A stretch of DNA of 64,000 bases from Paenibacillus taiwanensis DSM 18679. GTDB lineage: Bacteria > Bacillota > Bacilli > Paenibacillales > Paenibacillaceae. The position numbers were made by a program, and so were the translations under genes. The DNA lies in the NCBI RefSeq assembly GCF_000425125.1, contig NZ_KE384310.1, positions 107,896-171,895 on the forward strand, given 5' to 3'. Of the stretch, positions 52,291 through 61,835 are shown piece by piece. Under the pieces are notes generated by a model. The model made no database searches and was not told where the DNA came from. It saw nothing but the letters and a program-made list of their open reading frames with translations. Every line of letters starts with the position of its first letter. The stretch's first letter is position 1.

Positions 52291-53148
52291 TTATTCTATG
52301 AGTGGTACAATTTTTGGGAATACACGCTGTGCCGTCTTATAAAATACATCCTCGTGATAGGCAGCTGGGATCAGCTCTCTTACAAATTGCAGGTACGGCT
52401 CTATTGGTGCGAGCGGCCAATCTGTACCAAACAATAGCTTCTCATAATGGTCGCAATAGGTGAGTGCATGTCGCAAATGTGTAAAGAAGAGCGGTGATTG
52501 GCCGAGGCGCTCGCATTCTGCTGCATCACCTACCATTAAGCCGGATAAATCTGCGAACACGTTGCGATTTTTGTATACGACCTCAGCTCCGTCCAGTACC
52601 CAAGGGTCCCCGAAGTGAGCCATCATAAAGTTGACATCTCGGTGCTGTACGGCCACTTCATCAATTGTGAGCGGATGTGCGTATTTTAAAAGTCCGCGTT
52701 CAGAGTAAGTATCGCCCGTGTGATAGACAACAGGGACTCGATAAGCCTTAGCCAACTCATATACAGGTTGATAAACGTCATCATAAGCATAAAACGGATA
52801 ATAACCGAGATAAATCTTGATGCCGACCGCTTCTGGACGTTGTATGGCTAGTTCAAGCGCGTCTAGTCCCGCCTTATTCAGCTTGTACGGATTAATGCCC
52901 GGACAATAGACGATCTGTCGCGGATACTCCTCTAGCATATCAAGTCCCATTGGGGTTGAGGCTTCCCGATCAGGGAAGCCTTCCTTGTCTGTTTCAGTTA
53001 ATCCCATACCTATTCCAAGTACGACACCTGCATGTTCATACTCTTGTAGCAATCCTTGGACTGAATAGTCCACAAATGAGCGTTCCATTGCTGTGCTTTT
53101 GAAAGAATCGATATGAGATAAGTGCATATGTGCATCAATAATCTTCAC
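52291..53148 (-). CDS. Amidohydrolase-family (COG2159) metal-dependent hydrolase
   Basis: A 285-aa TIM-barrel enzyme. It starts at GTG 53148, overlapping the TAG stop of the upstream gene by one base (TAGTG), which implies translational coupling. DAHMHLSH carries the HxH metal motif; VGIKIYLGYYPFYAYDD, VVYHTGDTYSERG, FMMAHFGDPWVLDGA and FGTDWPLAP (Asp) complete the site. Members of this group are decarboxylases or hydrolases; the substrate here is unknown. Its coupling to the GNAT-beta protein indicates a shared pathway. Confidence 0.9.
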   Translation of the reverse strand: MKIIDAHMHLSHIDSFKSTAMERSFVDYSVQGLLQEYEHAGVVLGIGMGLTETDKEGFPDREASTPMGLDMLEEYPRQIVYCPGINPYKLNKAGLDALELAIQRPEAVGIKIYLGYYPFYAYDDVYQPVYELAKAYRVPVVYHTGDTYSERGLLKYAHPLTIDEVAVQHRDVNFMMAHFGDPWVLDGAEVVYKNRNVFADLSGLMVGDAAECERLGQSPLFFTHLRHALTYCDHYEKLLFGTDWPLAPIEPYLQFVRELIPAAYHEDVFYKTAQRVFPKIVPLIE

Positions 53149-56100
53149 TACGCTTCCTCCCCTTCTGCCGCTTGTGCATGCGGGAAGGTGATGCCTCGCA
53201 GCTCATGCAGTGATTCATGCGGTAAGACATCACCCGTAAAGACCATAAAGGTTGGTGCTGAGCGTGTTATACTGCCATGAGGCAGCGCCAAGTCTCTGTA
53301 CAACGATAGACCGCTAACGTCCTTATTCGTATAGAGATGAGGCTGAATAAGGGACTCATCCATAATCAACTGTAGTACATCTCTACTTGCTTTACTGCCT
53401 AGCGCATAATGACGGTACTCGCCAACCGTTAGTTCTCCTTCTCCAAGCGAATAGTGGAGTGGTTGGCCATCGGCGTTCGACGTTTGAAGCCATCCTTGCG
53501 GCAGATTCAGAAAAATCTCGGTTGCAGTCTGAGGGCACGCCAAGTATGTTCCTGTGTGCTGATGAATATCGGTTACATAAGCAAGCATCGGCACGCCTGG
53601 CAGCATCAAATAATAGCTGTCCCATGTTAATCCCCGATACTTGACGTGTTTATGCACGGACAGACGAACTCTTAGTCCAGACCATACGTTACCGGCTGAG
53701 TCTGTTAAACGTGCAGAGGTTACGGAACGCTCCTCTTTTAAGACTGATAGCGGGCCCAACTCATCCAAAGCTTCGGTCATGCCACCAATCCAAGGGTTCC
53801 ACCACGACTTGGCCCCATAAACGGGATAACCGGAGGCAAGCCATTCCTGACCATGAACGGCTAAGGAACAAAGCCCCGGGTAGTAATCGGCGTCCACTTG
53901 AATGCGTACAGGGCCATTACTTGCTTCATAAATAGTGCTGCCGTCATTCTGAGTTGACGTAATCGTGACGTCATGTGCAGCGATGGTGAACAGCGTACGC
54001 TGATGTAATTCAGTATAGGAGCCCAAAGATGCTTTGACACATAATGTGTCTACCGTTAAGTCTGGTCTAGCCAATTCCAATGGTACTTCAACTGCCTCGT
54101 CGTTTAATGATACGGTCGTTACGACAACTGCATCTTGCTCGTTACTAGCATATCCAGCTGATACAGTTCCTTCCCAAGCATTCTGCTTGGCATCACGAAG
54201 TAAGGCCGACACGTTGTGAGCATCAGGCTGCACAAAGGGGTTGCCGCCATTTGCTGTCAACGTAATGTGTCGTTCTACTTGCGTCGGTTGATCTGTCTTG
54301 GTGCGTTTCAGGGCATAGCTGCGGAAGTCCTGCCAGTCGTCAAAACCGCCTACTGTCAAGATAAGGTCTTCGCTTCTACGCGTACTCCCCGGCTGCAAGA
54401 CGCCCATATTGGTCTCAAACTCGATGGCCCAGCCTTGCAGGTTCATGTGGTGCGTATTCGACCAACAAATGCCGCATGAAGGCCCGTCTCCGCGAGCAAA
54501 TATCCAAGGCTCGGTTATTTTATCGCCGTCCCAGTAGTCATAGTCATCACCGTGGGAATCTGTCATCTCGACGATTCGTCCGTTATAAGGAAGCACACTG
54601 CGATACAAATCTTTGCGGATCCGCTGCGTGACCCACATCTGTTCAGACGTCGCGGTAAGAGAATCGTTCTCCAGTTCCTGCCACAGCTTAATCGTTCCGT
54701 CAGCGTAGAGCATGGCATGTGTATGAAGCAGAAGTTGCGCAAATTCACCAGAACGATACGTATGTTGGAAACCAACGGCACCACGTTCTTGCTTCCATTT
54801 CATTTGTTCCGGCTGTTTCTTCGAGAACTCTCCGGAATAAGGTTTGCCTACCTTCGGATGAAATAATGCAATTTGAGTCGAATTACGGCCTAGACAGTGA
54901 ACATGCAATTGATTGTTTTCTTTTTCGTACTCCAGCCAATACTTGCCGTTCATAGCCAGATATGCGGTGTCTGTCTCGCCATAACACATGCCGCCGGGAC
55001 CATTAAAGCCACCGCCGATTCTCCTGCTGAACGTAACTTCGTCCCCGCTTGCTGTGACAGCAACAACTTTGAGCTGCTGACTCAAGAAGCCGTAATCAAG
55101 TAGTCGAAATGAAAAAGGCAGCGAAGCGCGCTCTTTTTGCTTTAGTTCCACAGTATATGATAGCTGCTTCATCTCAAGCCAAGATGTCGGTGCCAACTCG
55201 AATGTAAACGAGGCAGGTACAGGAAAATGATTCTCTATATCCACATACATGTCATATTGACCGCCTAGTGCATATATTTCATTTGGAACCTTTAGCGCTA
55301 AGGCAGCAGGAAACTTAGGAACAATGCCAACTTGAATAACGGCTGCCAAACCGTTAATGAGAACTTTGGCACGAACGGTTGGACAAGTTCGCCATTCGCT
55401 TTGTTCTTTATCGATAACGTCAACGAGGAATCGTGCCGTTAAAAGCTGTTCGTGGGTTACTTCGACGGACTGCTCCCAGTCGAAGCGCACGTTGCGATCG
55501 GATTCACCTGTGAAATGGAGGTGAAGAGGCTTGCCGGATTTGTTGATGATGCGATATTGAACGGTATATTCCTTCCCGAAGACAGGCTCGGCTTGCTCTG
55601 CTACTGCGGATAAGAGGTAATCTTCCGTTTCAATGAGACAAATGCCTCTGCCTCTTCTTTCGATGTCAACACGCAGCGCTTGCCCTTTATTTTGCCAGGC
55701 GTATGTATAGGTGTGAAAACCGTTATCCACTAGCCCGTCCCTTACTACTTCAATTGCACGTGTTGAATCTGCGTACCAATCGATTCCTTCCATATAAGGA
55801 GCAATAGCTTCGCAGTTAACGACTAGCGGTATAAAGTTCATAAAATGTGTTGTATCTTCGCGGTCCTCCCAAAAGAAGCCGCAGCGCTTATATAGTGGGA
55901 CTGCTTTCATGTTGGCATCCCACGTATATAAGTCAATACGCGGCCAGCCGCGGCGAATCGTCTCCTCGACGGCCCGCAGCACCAACATCTTGCCGACCTT
56001 TCTGCCATGATAGTCAGGTCGAACATTCAGAAGTTGGATGTACAAGGCGCCGGTATCTTCCCTGTATTCACTTACGCTACAATATCCGACCACCTCATCG

Positions 56101-56276
56101 TCGGAAAGGGCGAGAAAAACGACGAGCGAATCGGAAGCGGCTTCATTTTGGCGGACCTGAGTACCTGTCATCACGGACGTTCCGCCGCCCCATTCACTCT
56201 GACTGCGGTTCCACATTTCGGCAATACTGTCTCCATAATCAGGATGGTAATTAACGATATCAATGTGTAAAGACAA
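53148..56276 (-). CDS. GNAT acetyltransferase fused to ~890-aa beta-rich region
   Basis: A 1042-aa protein from TTG 56276 (MSLHIDIVNYHPDYGDS), which follows GAGGTGAGG; a GTG nine bases earlier is possible. Residues ~1-150 are a complete GNAT domain (LLNVRPDYHGRKVGKMLVLR acetyl-CoA loop, IDLYTWDANMKAVPLYKRCG). The remaining ~890 residues are beta-rich and Trp-rich, with CARDB/NEW3-like Ig segments (~230-400) and a later part recalling the beta-sandwich of glycoside-hydrolase-type proteins (MCYGETDTAYLAMNGKYWLE, WWNPWIGGMTEAL). No signal peptide, so it is cytosolic. I do not recognise the large part as a defined family. It is coupled to an amidohydrolase (one-base overlap). Confidence 0.75.
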   Translation of the reverse strand: MSLHIDIVNYHPDYGDSIAEMWNRSQSEWGGGTSVMTGTQVRQNEAASDSLVVFLALSDDEVVGYCSVSEYREDTGALYIQLLNVRPDYHGRKVGKMLVLRAVEETIRRGWPRIDLYTWDANMKAVPLYKRCGFFWEDREDTTHFMNFIPLVVNCEAIAPYMEGIDWYADSTRAIEVVRDGLVDNGFHTYTYAWQNKGQALRVDIERRGRGICLIETEDYLLSAVAEQAEPVFGKEYTVQYRIINKSGKPLHLHFTGESDRNVRFDWEQSVEVTHEQLLTARFLVDVIDKEQSEWRTCPTVRAKVLINGLAAVIQVGIVPKFPAALALKVPNEIYALGGQYDMYVDIENHFPVPASFTFELAPTSWLEMKQLSYTVELKQKERASLPFSFRLLDYGFLSQQLKVVAVTASGDEVTFSRRIGGGFNGPGGMCYGETDTAYLAMNGKYWLEYEKENNQLHVHCLGRNSTQIALFHPKVGKPYSGEFSKKQPEQMKWKQERGAVGFQHTYRSGEFAQLLLHTHAMLYADGTIKLWQELENDSLTATSEQMWVTQRIRKDLYRSVLPYNGRIVEMTDSHGDDYDYWDGDKITEPWIFARGDGPSCGICWSNTHHMNLQGWAIEFETNMGVLQPGSTRRSEDLILTVGGFDDWQDFRSYALKRTKTDQPTQVERHITLTANGGNPFVQPDAHNVSALLRDAKQNAWEGTVSAGYASNEQDAVVVTTVSLNDEAVEVPLELARPDLTVDTLCVKASLGSYTELHQRTLFTIAAHDVTITSTQNDGSTIYEASNGPVRIQVDADYYPGLCSLAVHGQEWLASGYPVYGAKSWWNPWIGGMTEALDELGPLSVLKEERSVTSARLTDSAGNVWSGLRVRLSVHKHVKYRGLTWDSYYLMLPGVPMLAYVTDIHQHTGTYLACPQTATEIFLNLPQGWLQTSNADGQPLHYSLGEGELTVGEYRHYALGSKASRDVLQLIMDESLIQPHLYTNKDVSGLSLYRDLALPHGSITRSAPTFMVFTGDVLPHESLHELRGITFPHAQAAEGEEA

Positions 56277-56356
56277 ATTCCTCACCTCGCGAATGCCAGT
56301 ATATTACATATGGTGCAATACGTTCTTCCCCGTATTTAGTTGCTTAATTTTCAAAA

Positions 56357-56381
56357 TAAAAAGACCGGGTTGCCCCGGTTA
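56357..56381 (-). terminator. Terminator of the C39 protease operon
   Basis: On the minus strand AACCGGG-gcaa-CCCGGT is followed by CTTTTTAT. Confidence 0.8.
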
Positions 56382-56416
56382 ATAGCCATGCAAATACATC
56401 AACACTAACACTAACG

Positions 56417-57007
56417 TTAGTTGATCCATTGCTTCATCTGTTGAACGACTTTCTCTGAGGACAACTTTTGGTTTGCCGGAAGCTCCAGTAACATTGCCGC
56501 GCTTGCTGTTAAATAGACATCTTCTCGATCAGGCAGACAGGCTGCAAGTATACTTTGGCCTTCAAATTCGAAATAACGAATCTGCTCATCTGTTTCTACG
56601 GTTGCTCTTGCTTTGTTGTAGAGGTTAAACAGATCGAGGCTGCGATGCTTTCCACCCATTCTCACGGGCTCCTTCATATTTGCAACGATGATTGCTTCCG
56701 GTACTTGTTCATGCATAGCAAACCAAAGCCGTTCCCCAGTTGGGCGCAGCAATTCACTTATTCTGTCGCCTTTATAGGATAAGATGCGATCTGACGTCAA
56801 CGTGTCATCAACGGCCAAGGAAAACCGTGATAAAGTTAATTTGTTAGCTGCTGAGGACGAGTTTTCCTCGTCAGATGGCCTATTCCAAACATAGTCCATC
56901 AATGCGGTTTGCTCAGGGCGCTCTGACGTAGCATCTTGGACGGTTATATATACGATGGCTCCAAATAAGATAAACAGCCCTAACAGCAAAGGAATATAGG
57001 ATCTCAT
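56417..57007 (-). CDS. Hypothetical membrane-anchored protein next to C39 protease
   Basis: A 196-aa protein. The ATG at 57007 has GGGGGA upstream; a TTG precedes it. One N-terminal TM segment (SYIPLLLGLFILFGAIVYIT) and an outside domain of mixed alpha/beta with no motif I know. It begins 18 bp after the stop of the secreted cysteine protease and shares its terminator, so the two form an operon. It could be a substrate, inhibitor or anchor for the protease; nothing in the sequence decides this. Confidence 0.7.
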   Translation of the reverse strand: MRSYIPLLLGLFILFGAIVYITVQDATSERPEQTALMDYVWNRPSDEENSSSAANKLTLSRFSLAVDDTLTSDRILSYKGDRISELLRPTGERLWFAMHEQVPEAIIVANMKEPVRMGGKHRSLDLFNLYNKARATVETDEQIRYFEFEGQSILAACLPDREDVYLTASAAMLLELPANQKLSSEKVVQQMKQWIN

Positions 57008-57025
57008 CAATTTCCCCCACTTTCA

Positions 57026-57883
57026 TTATTTACTTGTGCTAATCGTGCCTTCCCATGTAAAGCGATTGTTGCTTTTAAAAGCATCAAAAGTATGTGAATA
57101 GTGATCGCCATACCAAGGGTCCATATAACTTACATAATTTGTGCCATTCACACCGGAACTGTATCCATCCAATACGAGAAAATGACCAATGTTCGATCCA
57201 TTCGTCCAGCTAATAAACGTAATCATCGGTTGCCCCTTGTCCAATTGACCTTGAACCCACTGCAATGTAGGCAAGGAATTAGAAAGGTTACTTTTTACGG
57301 TGAAATATTGTAGTCCTTGCTTAATCTCGTAAGAGGTCGCCGGATAGTTATAAGAGCCTCCCTTTACATAATGAGCAAACTGCTGTTGAGTAATATGAAT
57401 ACCATAGTGCTCCAATACGGCAACAGATACGCCAGCCCAGCACCAATTGCTCATCAATTGTCGAGTATCGGGTACGGCTGCGCTACGACTTGGTTCGCTT
57501 GGGTTGCCATTAATGAATCCTGATGCGACATAATACTTGATCTGATCTTTGAAGAAATAAAACCAGCGATCATCATCGTTTCCTGTCCAATAGTCTTTTA
57601 CGAGAGCGCCTCGCTCCCAGCCATCAAAGTGAACGGTAGTGTTGCCAGCAATCGTATACGCAATTGCGGCTTGCAGGCTGGGGGCTGATCGAACATTCAC
57701 CCCAATAGGCGCAGTTACACCCGAAAAGGCTGCTTGCGTCTGTACTGATGATGGAAGAGAGTACACTTCCGAGGTTTCAGGCTGACCAGCAGCGGGTGAG
57801 ACACCACTGCCTAATACAGAGGACATCAGTAGCAGTAAACTGCCTACTATTGATACCATGACTTTCGATCGTTTATTTTTCAT
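57026..57883 (-). CDS. Secreted papain-like (C39-type) cysteine protease with SH3b domain
   Basis: A 285-aa exported protein. GAAGGAGG precedes the ATG; signal peptide MKNKRSKVMVSIVGSLLLLM then SSVLGSG. Residues ~55-125 are an SH3b-like wall-binding domain (GVNVRSAPSLQAAIAYTIAG, DDRWFYFFKDQIKYYVASGF). The protease domain has SNWCWAGVSVAVLEHYG (Cys148), NIGHFLVLDGY (His234) and YMDPWYGDHY (Asp255), the papain-like C39/AvrRpt2-type triad. Expected substrate: peptide or wall-associated protein outside the cell. First gene of a two-gene operon. Confidence 0.88.
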   Translation of the reverse strand: MKNKRSKVMVSIVGSLLLLMSSVLGSGVSPAAGQPETSEVYSLPSSVQTQAAFSGVTAPIGVNVRSAPSLQAAIAYTIAGNTTVHFDGWERGALVKDYWTGNDDDRWFYFFKDQIKYYVASGFINGNPSEPSRSAAVPDTRQLMSNWCWAGVSVAVLEHYGIHITQQQFAHYVKGGSYNYPATSYEIKQGLQYFTVKSNLSNSLPTLQWVQGQLDKGQPMITFISWTNGSNIGHFLVLDGYSSGVNGTNYVSYMDPWYGDHYSHTFDAFKSNNRFTWEGTISTSK

Positions 57884-58177
57884 AGCTATCCTCCTTCGCA
57901 GCTAGCTTTAATAAAGAGATAGCAAGCTTGTCCAGTCCAATGAATAGGAAAAGGATCATAACAAAAGAAAGGTGATAGAAACGCTCACTATCCCTTCCTT
58001 AACAAGGTATGTAAATACTTTTAATGTGTGACTAGATTTCATATTTTGTGCATGTGACGTCATGACATGCCGCTCATTGTTTATTTGGGAAGAGGTGCAA
58101 AATGAGCATCCAGCAGCCTCTATCGCGAGGTATAATAGTGAGATAGATTGGTTTATGTGGAAGAGGAGAGAACAATA

Positions 58178-58891
58178 ATGTCTCATCGCATTTTAATTAT
58201 GGAGGACGATCACGAGATCGTTGATATGCTGAAGCAGTATCTCGTAAAAGAGGGTTATGTAATAGACAGCGCATATGATGGTCAAGCGGGCATGGTGCAG
58301 TTTGTCAGTACCCACTATGAGCTGGTTGTAGTCGATATTATGATGCCCAAGTTGGATGGCATTGAAGTTATTAAGCAGATTCGCGAGCGAAGTGCTGTGC
58401 CTATCCTTATTATGTCCGCAAAGGACAGTGACGTGGACAAGGCACTCGGTCTTGGATTCGGAGCTGACGATTATATCGCCAAGCCGTTCTCGATGATAGA
58501 GATTGCGGCACGAATCAAGGCTGCCATTCGGAGGTCGACCGTATATGCCAATCGAGAAGCGGCAGAGCCATCATCTGAGTTTGGTAACCCGCAGGTGTAT
58601 CAGTTTGGCCATTTGCGAGTAGACGTGGGCAATTTTGCAGCGTTTAAGGAAGAACGAGAGCTGAGGTTAACATCCAAAGAGTTTGATATATTGAAGTTAT
58701 TTATTACAAATCCGAATCGTGTGTTTACAAAGGCGCAAATTTACGGATTTGTATGGCAGGATGACTATTACGGCGATGAGAATGTCATTAACGTTCATAT
58801 TCGGCGATTGCGCGAGAAAATTGAAGATAATCCTTCTGAACCCCGGTATATCAAGACGTTATGGGGAATCGGGTATAAATGGGAAGGGTGA
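58178..58891 (+). CDS. OmpR-family response regulator
   Basis: A 237-aa regulator. The ATG at 58178 has AGAGGAGAG upstream. Receiver domain: MEDDHE acidic pair, phospho-acceptor Asp53 (VVVDIMMPKLDG), MSAKDSD (Thr/Ser site) and KPF (Lys). C-terminal winged helix: RELRLTSKEFDILKLF...VFTKAQIYGFVW and VHIRRLREKIEDNPSEPRYI. Followed after 4 bp by its kinase, then an ABC exporter. The order and sizes resemble B. subtilis ycbLMNO. A TATAAT (58132-58137) lies upstream. Probably senses a cell-envelope antibiotic or peptide. Confidence 0.93.
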   Translation: MSHRILIMEDDHEIVDMLKQYLVKEGYVIDSAYDGQAGMVQFVSTHYELVVVDIMMPKLDGIEVIKQIRERSAVPILIMSAKDSDVDKALGLGFGADDYIAKPFSMIEIAARIKAAIRRSTVYANREAAEPSSEFGNPQVYQFGHLRVDVGNFAAFKEERELRLTSKEFDILKLFITNPNRVFTKAQIYGFVWQDDYYGDENVINVHIRRLREKIEDNPSEPRYIKTLWGIGYKWEG

Positions 58892-58895
58892 TGAA

Positions 58896-59831
58896 GTGAC
58901 GTACCTATGGATTGCGGTTATTGTCATATTGATGATCATCATCATTTGGCAATATCAGTTTATTCGACAACGGAGCCGCGCGCTCGAACATATTCAACAC
59001 AAGCTTCATGTTATTGTGTCAGAGTCCTCCAGTGAGAAAGTAATGGTGTTTACAGATGACGAGCCGCTAATCGGTGTGCTAAATGAGATCAATATTCTGT
59101 TGGACTATCATTTGAAGTCTCTGGCGGCACATGCGCGGATTGAAATTTCGACAAAGAAGATGCTTTCTAATATATCACATGATCTAAAGACACCGCTTAC
59201 CGTTGTGCTTGGTTATTTGGAGACAATCAAATTGGACTCCGGCATGGAGCAAGGCGAGCGGGATAGGCTGCTTCACAATGTGCACCGCAAAACACTAGAG
59301 GTGCTGGATCTCATTAATCAGTTTTTTGACTTGGCCAAGCTGGAATCAGGCGACAAAGATATTCCGATTACGAAGTTACATTTGAATGAAATTTGTAGAA
59401 TGAGCATGTTACAGTACTATGATATTTTGTCAACACGGGGGTTTAAGGTGTCGATTGATATACCTGACACGCCTTTGTACGTATGGGGAAATGAAGATGC
59501 GCTTAACCGGATACTGAATAATTTGATTTCTAATGCGATCCAGCATGGCGGTGACGGCAAAGAGATCGGGATTACCGTAAGCGGAATGGGGCAAGAGGCC
59601 TTCTTTTCTGTATGGGATAAAGGGAAAGGGATTCATGAGTTACACGTGGATCAAGTGTTTGAGCGCATGTATACGTTGGAGGATTCCCGCAACAAAGCAT
59701 TTCAAGGCAGCGGACTCGGGCTGACGATTACGAAACGGCTTGTTGAGGCGATAGGTGGGACGATTGAATTGAGAAGCAAGCCGAATGAGCGGACAACATT
59801 TAAGGTTTGCCTGCGGAAAATTAATTATTAA
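58896..59831 (+). CDS. Sensor histidine kinase with a single short TM segment
   Basis: A 311-aa kinase starting at GTG 58896, 4 bp after the regulator's stop, behind GGGTGA. One N-terminal TM segment (TYLWIAVIVILMIIIIW) and almost no outside domain, as in intramembrane-sensing kinases. H box SNISHDLKTPLTV (His95); N box NLISNAIQHGG; G boxes WDKGKGIHE and GSGLGLTITKRL. Length equals B. subtilis YcbM (311 aa, recalled). With so little outside sequence it probably senses the state of the linked ABC exporter or a membrane ligand. Confidence 0.93.
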   Translation: MTYLWIAVIVILMIIIIWQYQFIRQRSRALEHIQHKLHVIVSESSSEKVMVFTDDEPLIGVLNEINILLDYHLKSLAAHARIEISTKKMLSNISHDLKTPLTVVLGYLETIKLDSGMEQGERDRLLHNVHRKTLEVLDLINQFFDLAKLESGDKDIPITKLHLNEICRMSMLQYYDILSTRGFKVSIDIPDTPLYVWGNEDALNRILNNLISNAIQHGGDGKEIGITVSGMGQEAFFSVWDKGKGIHELHVDQVFERMYTLEDSRNKAFQGSGLGLTITKRLVEAIGGTIELRSKPNERTTFKVCLRKINY

Positions 59832-59991
59832 GACGGCACATAGGAGCACGTTAAAGTACAAACATTTGCATGCTGTGCGGTTACAAGCAATAAGCCAGAG
59901 TGCTTAAGAAATTTGTAAGGATCGGGTAAGAAAAAAGAGAATTTCGCTCTTTATACTCAAGTTATCGAATGAGAGCGAAGGGAGTATGCAT

Positions 59992-60915
59992 ATGTCTTAT
60001 TTATTAAGAACGACCCAGTTAACGAAGGCTTATCAAGGCAAGGAAGTCGTATCTAACTTAAACATGCGCATCAAAAAAGGCGAAATATACGGTTTTTTAG
60101 GTCCAAATGGAGCGGGAAAGACTACGCTTATGCGAATGATCACCAATTTGATTAAGCCAACCTCGGGCGAGATTGAGCTTTTTGGTGAGAAGCTGACGGA
60201 TACGTCTTATCACTTGCTCAGTCGCATGGGTACCATCATTGAATACCCTATATTTTACGACAAGCTAACAGCTCGTGAGAATTTAGAAATTCATTGTGAG
60301 TACATGGGTTATCATAACAAGCAGGCTGTCAATGAAGCGTTGGAGCTAGTTAATTTGGGGAGCATTGAGGGCAAAGCCGTTAAAGACTTTTCACTTGGTA
60401 TGAAGCAACGTCTAGGTATCGCAAGAGCGCTATCCACCAAGCCGGAGCTGCTGATTCTGGATGAGCCGATCAATGGATTGGACCCGCTTGGCATCAAGGA
60501 AATTCGTGACTTATTTAAAATGTTAAGTAAAGAGTACGGGATGACGTTGTTTATCTCCAGTCACATTTTGGGCGAGATGGAGCAAATGGCGGATACGATA
60601 GGTGTGATTAACCACGGGCGTTTACTTGAAGAAGTATCTATGGAGCAGATTCGGGAGAAAAATACAGAATATTTGGAAATTACAACGAAAGATATTACGC
60701 AGGCTAGTTTTGTGCTTGAGCACAAGTTGCAGTTGTTTAATTTCAAAGTCGTCGATAACCAGTTCATTCGAGTCTATGATACGAGCATGCCGCAAAATGA
60801 AGTAGCTAAGGCGCTAATTATAAATGACGTATCTGTCGAAGCGATCACGAAGAAAAACAGCTCACTTGAAGATTACTTCTTATCGCTGCTTAACGGGGGT
60901 GGAGTTCATGCTTAA
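59992..60915 (+). CDS. ABC transporter ATP-binding protein (BcrA/YcbN-like)
   Basis: A 307-aa ATPase. The ATG at 59992 is chosen because GGGAG stands 7 nt before it; the ATG two codons earlier is too close. Walker A GPNGAGKTT, Q loop, signature FSLGMKQRLGIARAL, Walker B LLILDEPINGLDPLG and H loop ISSHILGEM. A C-terminal extension of ~90 aa is typical of bacitracin/lantibiotic-type exporters (BcrA). A small hairpin (AAAGAG/CTCTTT) lies in the 160-bp gap upstream near a TATACT -10 box, where the response regulator may act. Overlaps the permease gene by 8 bp. Confidence 0.93.
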   Translation: MSYLLRTTQLTKAYQGKEVVSNLNMRIKKGEIYGFLGPNGAGKTTLMRMITNLIKPTSGEIELFGEKLTDTSYHLLSRMGTIIEYPIFYDKLTARENLEIHCEYMGYHNKQAVNEALELVNLGSIEGKAVKDFSLGMKQRLGIARALSTKPELLILDEPINGLDPLGIKEIRDLFKMLSKEYGMTLFISSHILGEMEQMADTIGVINHGRLLEEVSMEQIREKNTEYLEITTKDITQASFVLEHKLQLFNFKVVDNQFIRVYDTSMPQNEVAKALIINDVSVEAITKKNSSLEDYFLSLLNGGGVHA

Positions 60916-61600
60916 GCTAATGAGACTTGAAATGAGAAAGTTCCGAATGGGAGGTTATGTACGGGGAGCACTCATTTCAACCTTAATCATATTGGCCTTT
61001 ATGTGTATGGTTAGTTATGGACAAAAGCTAGAGGATGAAATTCCGTTTGATAACTTTGAAACGATGTTGGGATTAGCAGAGACATTGGTCAGAGCAACCT
61101 TTATAGTGTTTGCCGCTGTATTAATTGCTCAATTTGTTATTAGTGAATTCAGAACAAAGTCGATTACAGTACTGTTTATGTATCCGATCAGCCGCAAGAA
61201 GCTAATGACTGCCAAGCTGATCATCGTGATGATCTTTACGTTTGTGTCGATAGTATGCGCGGATATTATTGTAGCAGGTGGATTTATATTGTTTAATCAT
61301 TTTACCCAAATGATTAAGGGAAGCTTGACGTCGCAGCTCTTGTGGGCTACCGGTGGGAAAATGCTGATGAACGCGGTAATGTCGTCTGGTATCTGTTTAA
61401 TTCCGCTGTTTTTCGGGATGCGTAAATATTCGACATCAACCACTATTGTGACTGCTGTTCTTCTGGTTAGTATCGTGGGCAGCAACAACGGCGGCATCAC
61501 GCTTAATGATATCATTGTAATTCCGATAGGATTAGCTTTGATCGGGATGTATGTTGCATATTTGGGTATTCGTAGTATTGAACGTAAAGATGTAATTTAA
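60908..61600 (+). CDS. ABC-2 type permease (YcbO/BcrB-like)
   Basis: A 230-aa membrane protein with about six TM segments (RGALISTLIILAFMCMVSYG first, ending LIGMYVAYLGIRSIER). The ATG at 60908 overlaps the ATPase gene and follows GGGGGTGGAG. The layout is that of permeases in antimicrobial-peptide exporters. Together with the ATPase and the two-component system it forms a probable self-sensing resistance unit. Confidence 0.9.
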   Translation: MLKLMRLEMRKFRMGGYVRGALISTLIILAFMCMVSYGQKLEDEIPFDNFETMLGLAETLVRATFIVFAAVLIAQFVISEFRTKSITVLFMYPISRKKLMTAKLIIVMIFTFVSIVCADIIVAGGFILFNHFTQMIKGSLTSQLLWATGGKMLMNAVMSSGICLIPLFFGMRKYSTSTTIVTAVLLVSIVGSNNGGITLNDIIVIPIGLALIGMYVAYLGIRSIERKDVI

Positions 61601-61631
61601 TTATTAATAGCTGCTTTAAACGTATCTATAG

Positions 61632-61670
61632 AGCCTCTTTCCGTAATGAACTCGGGAAGAGGCTTATTTA
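61632..61670 (+). terminator. Terminator of the ABC-exporter operon
   Basis: Stem AGCCTCTTTCC / GGGAAGAGGCT with an 11-nt loop, then TTATTTAAT. Confidence 0.8.
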
Positions 61671-61835
61671 ATGCGTTATGAAAATATTTTTAGATGAGAT
61701 GCTAACAAAACAGTCGACAAGCGTGATCAAATCCGGTATTCTAGGACGAATAATAGGGGAAATAGTTCCAGTTGTTAACAGGAGCAGTGAGGTAACGTGT
61801 TAGAAGTGGAAGCAACGGGAGAGGAGATTATTGCG

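Noticed and set aside
58719-58895. N-terminal extension of the histidine kinase frame into the response-regulator gene
   Set aside because: It is the shadow of the regulator's C-terminus; the kinase starts at GTG 58896 directly before its TM segment.
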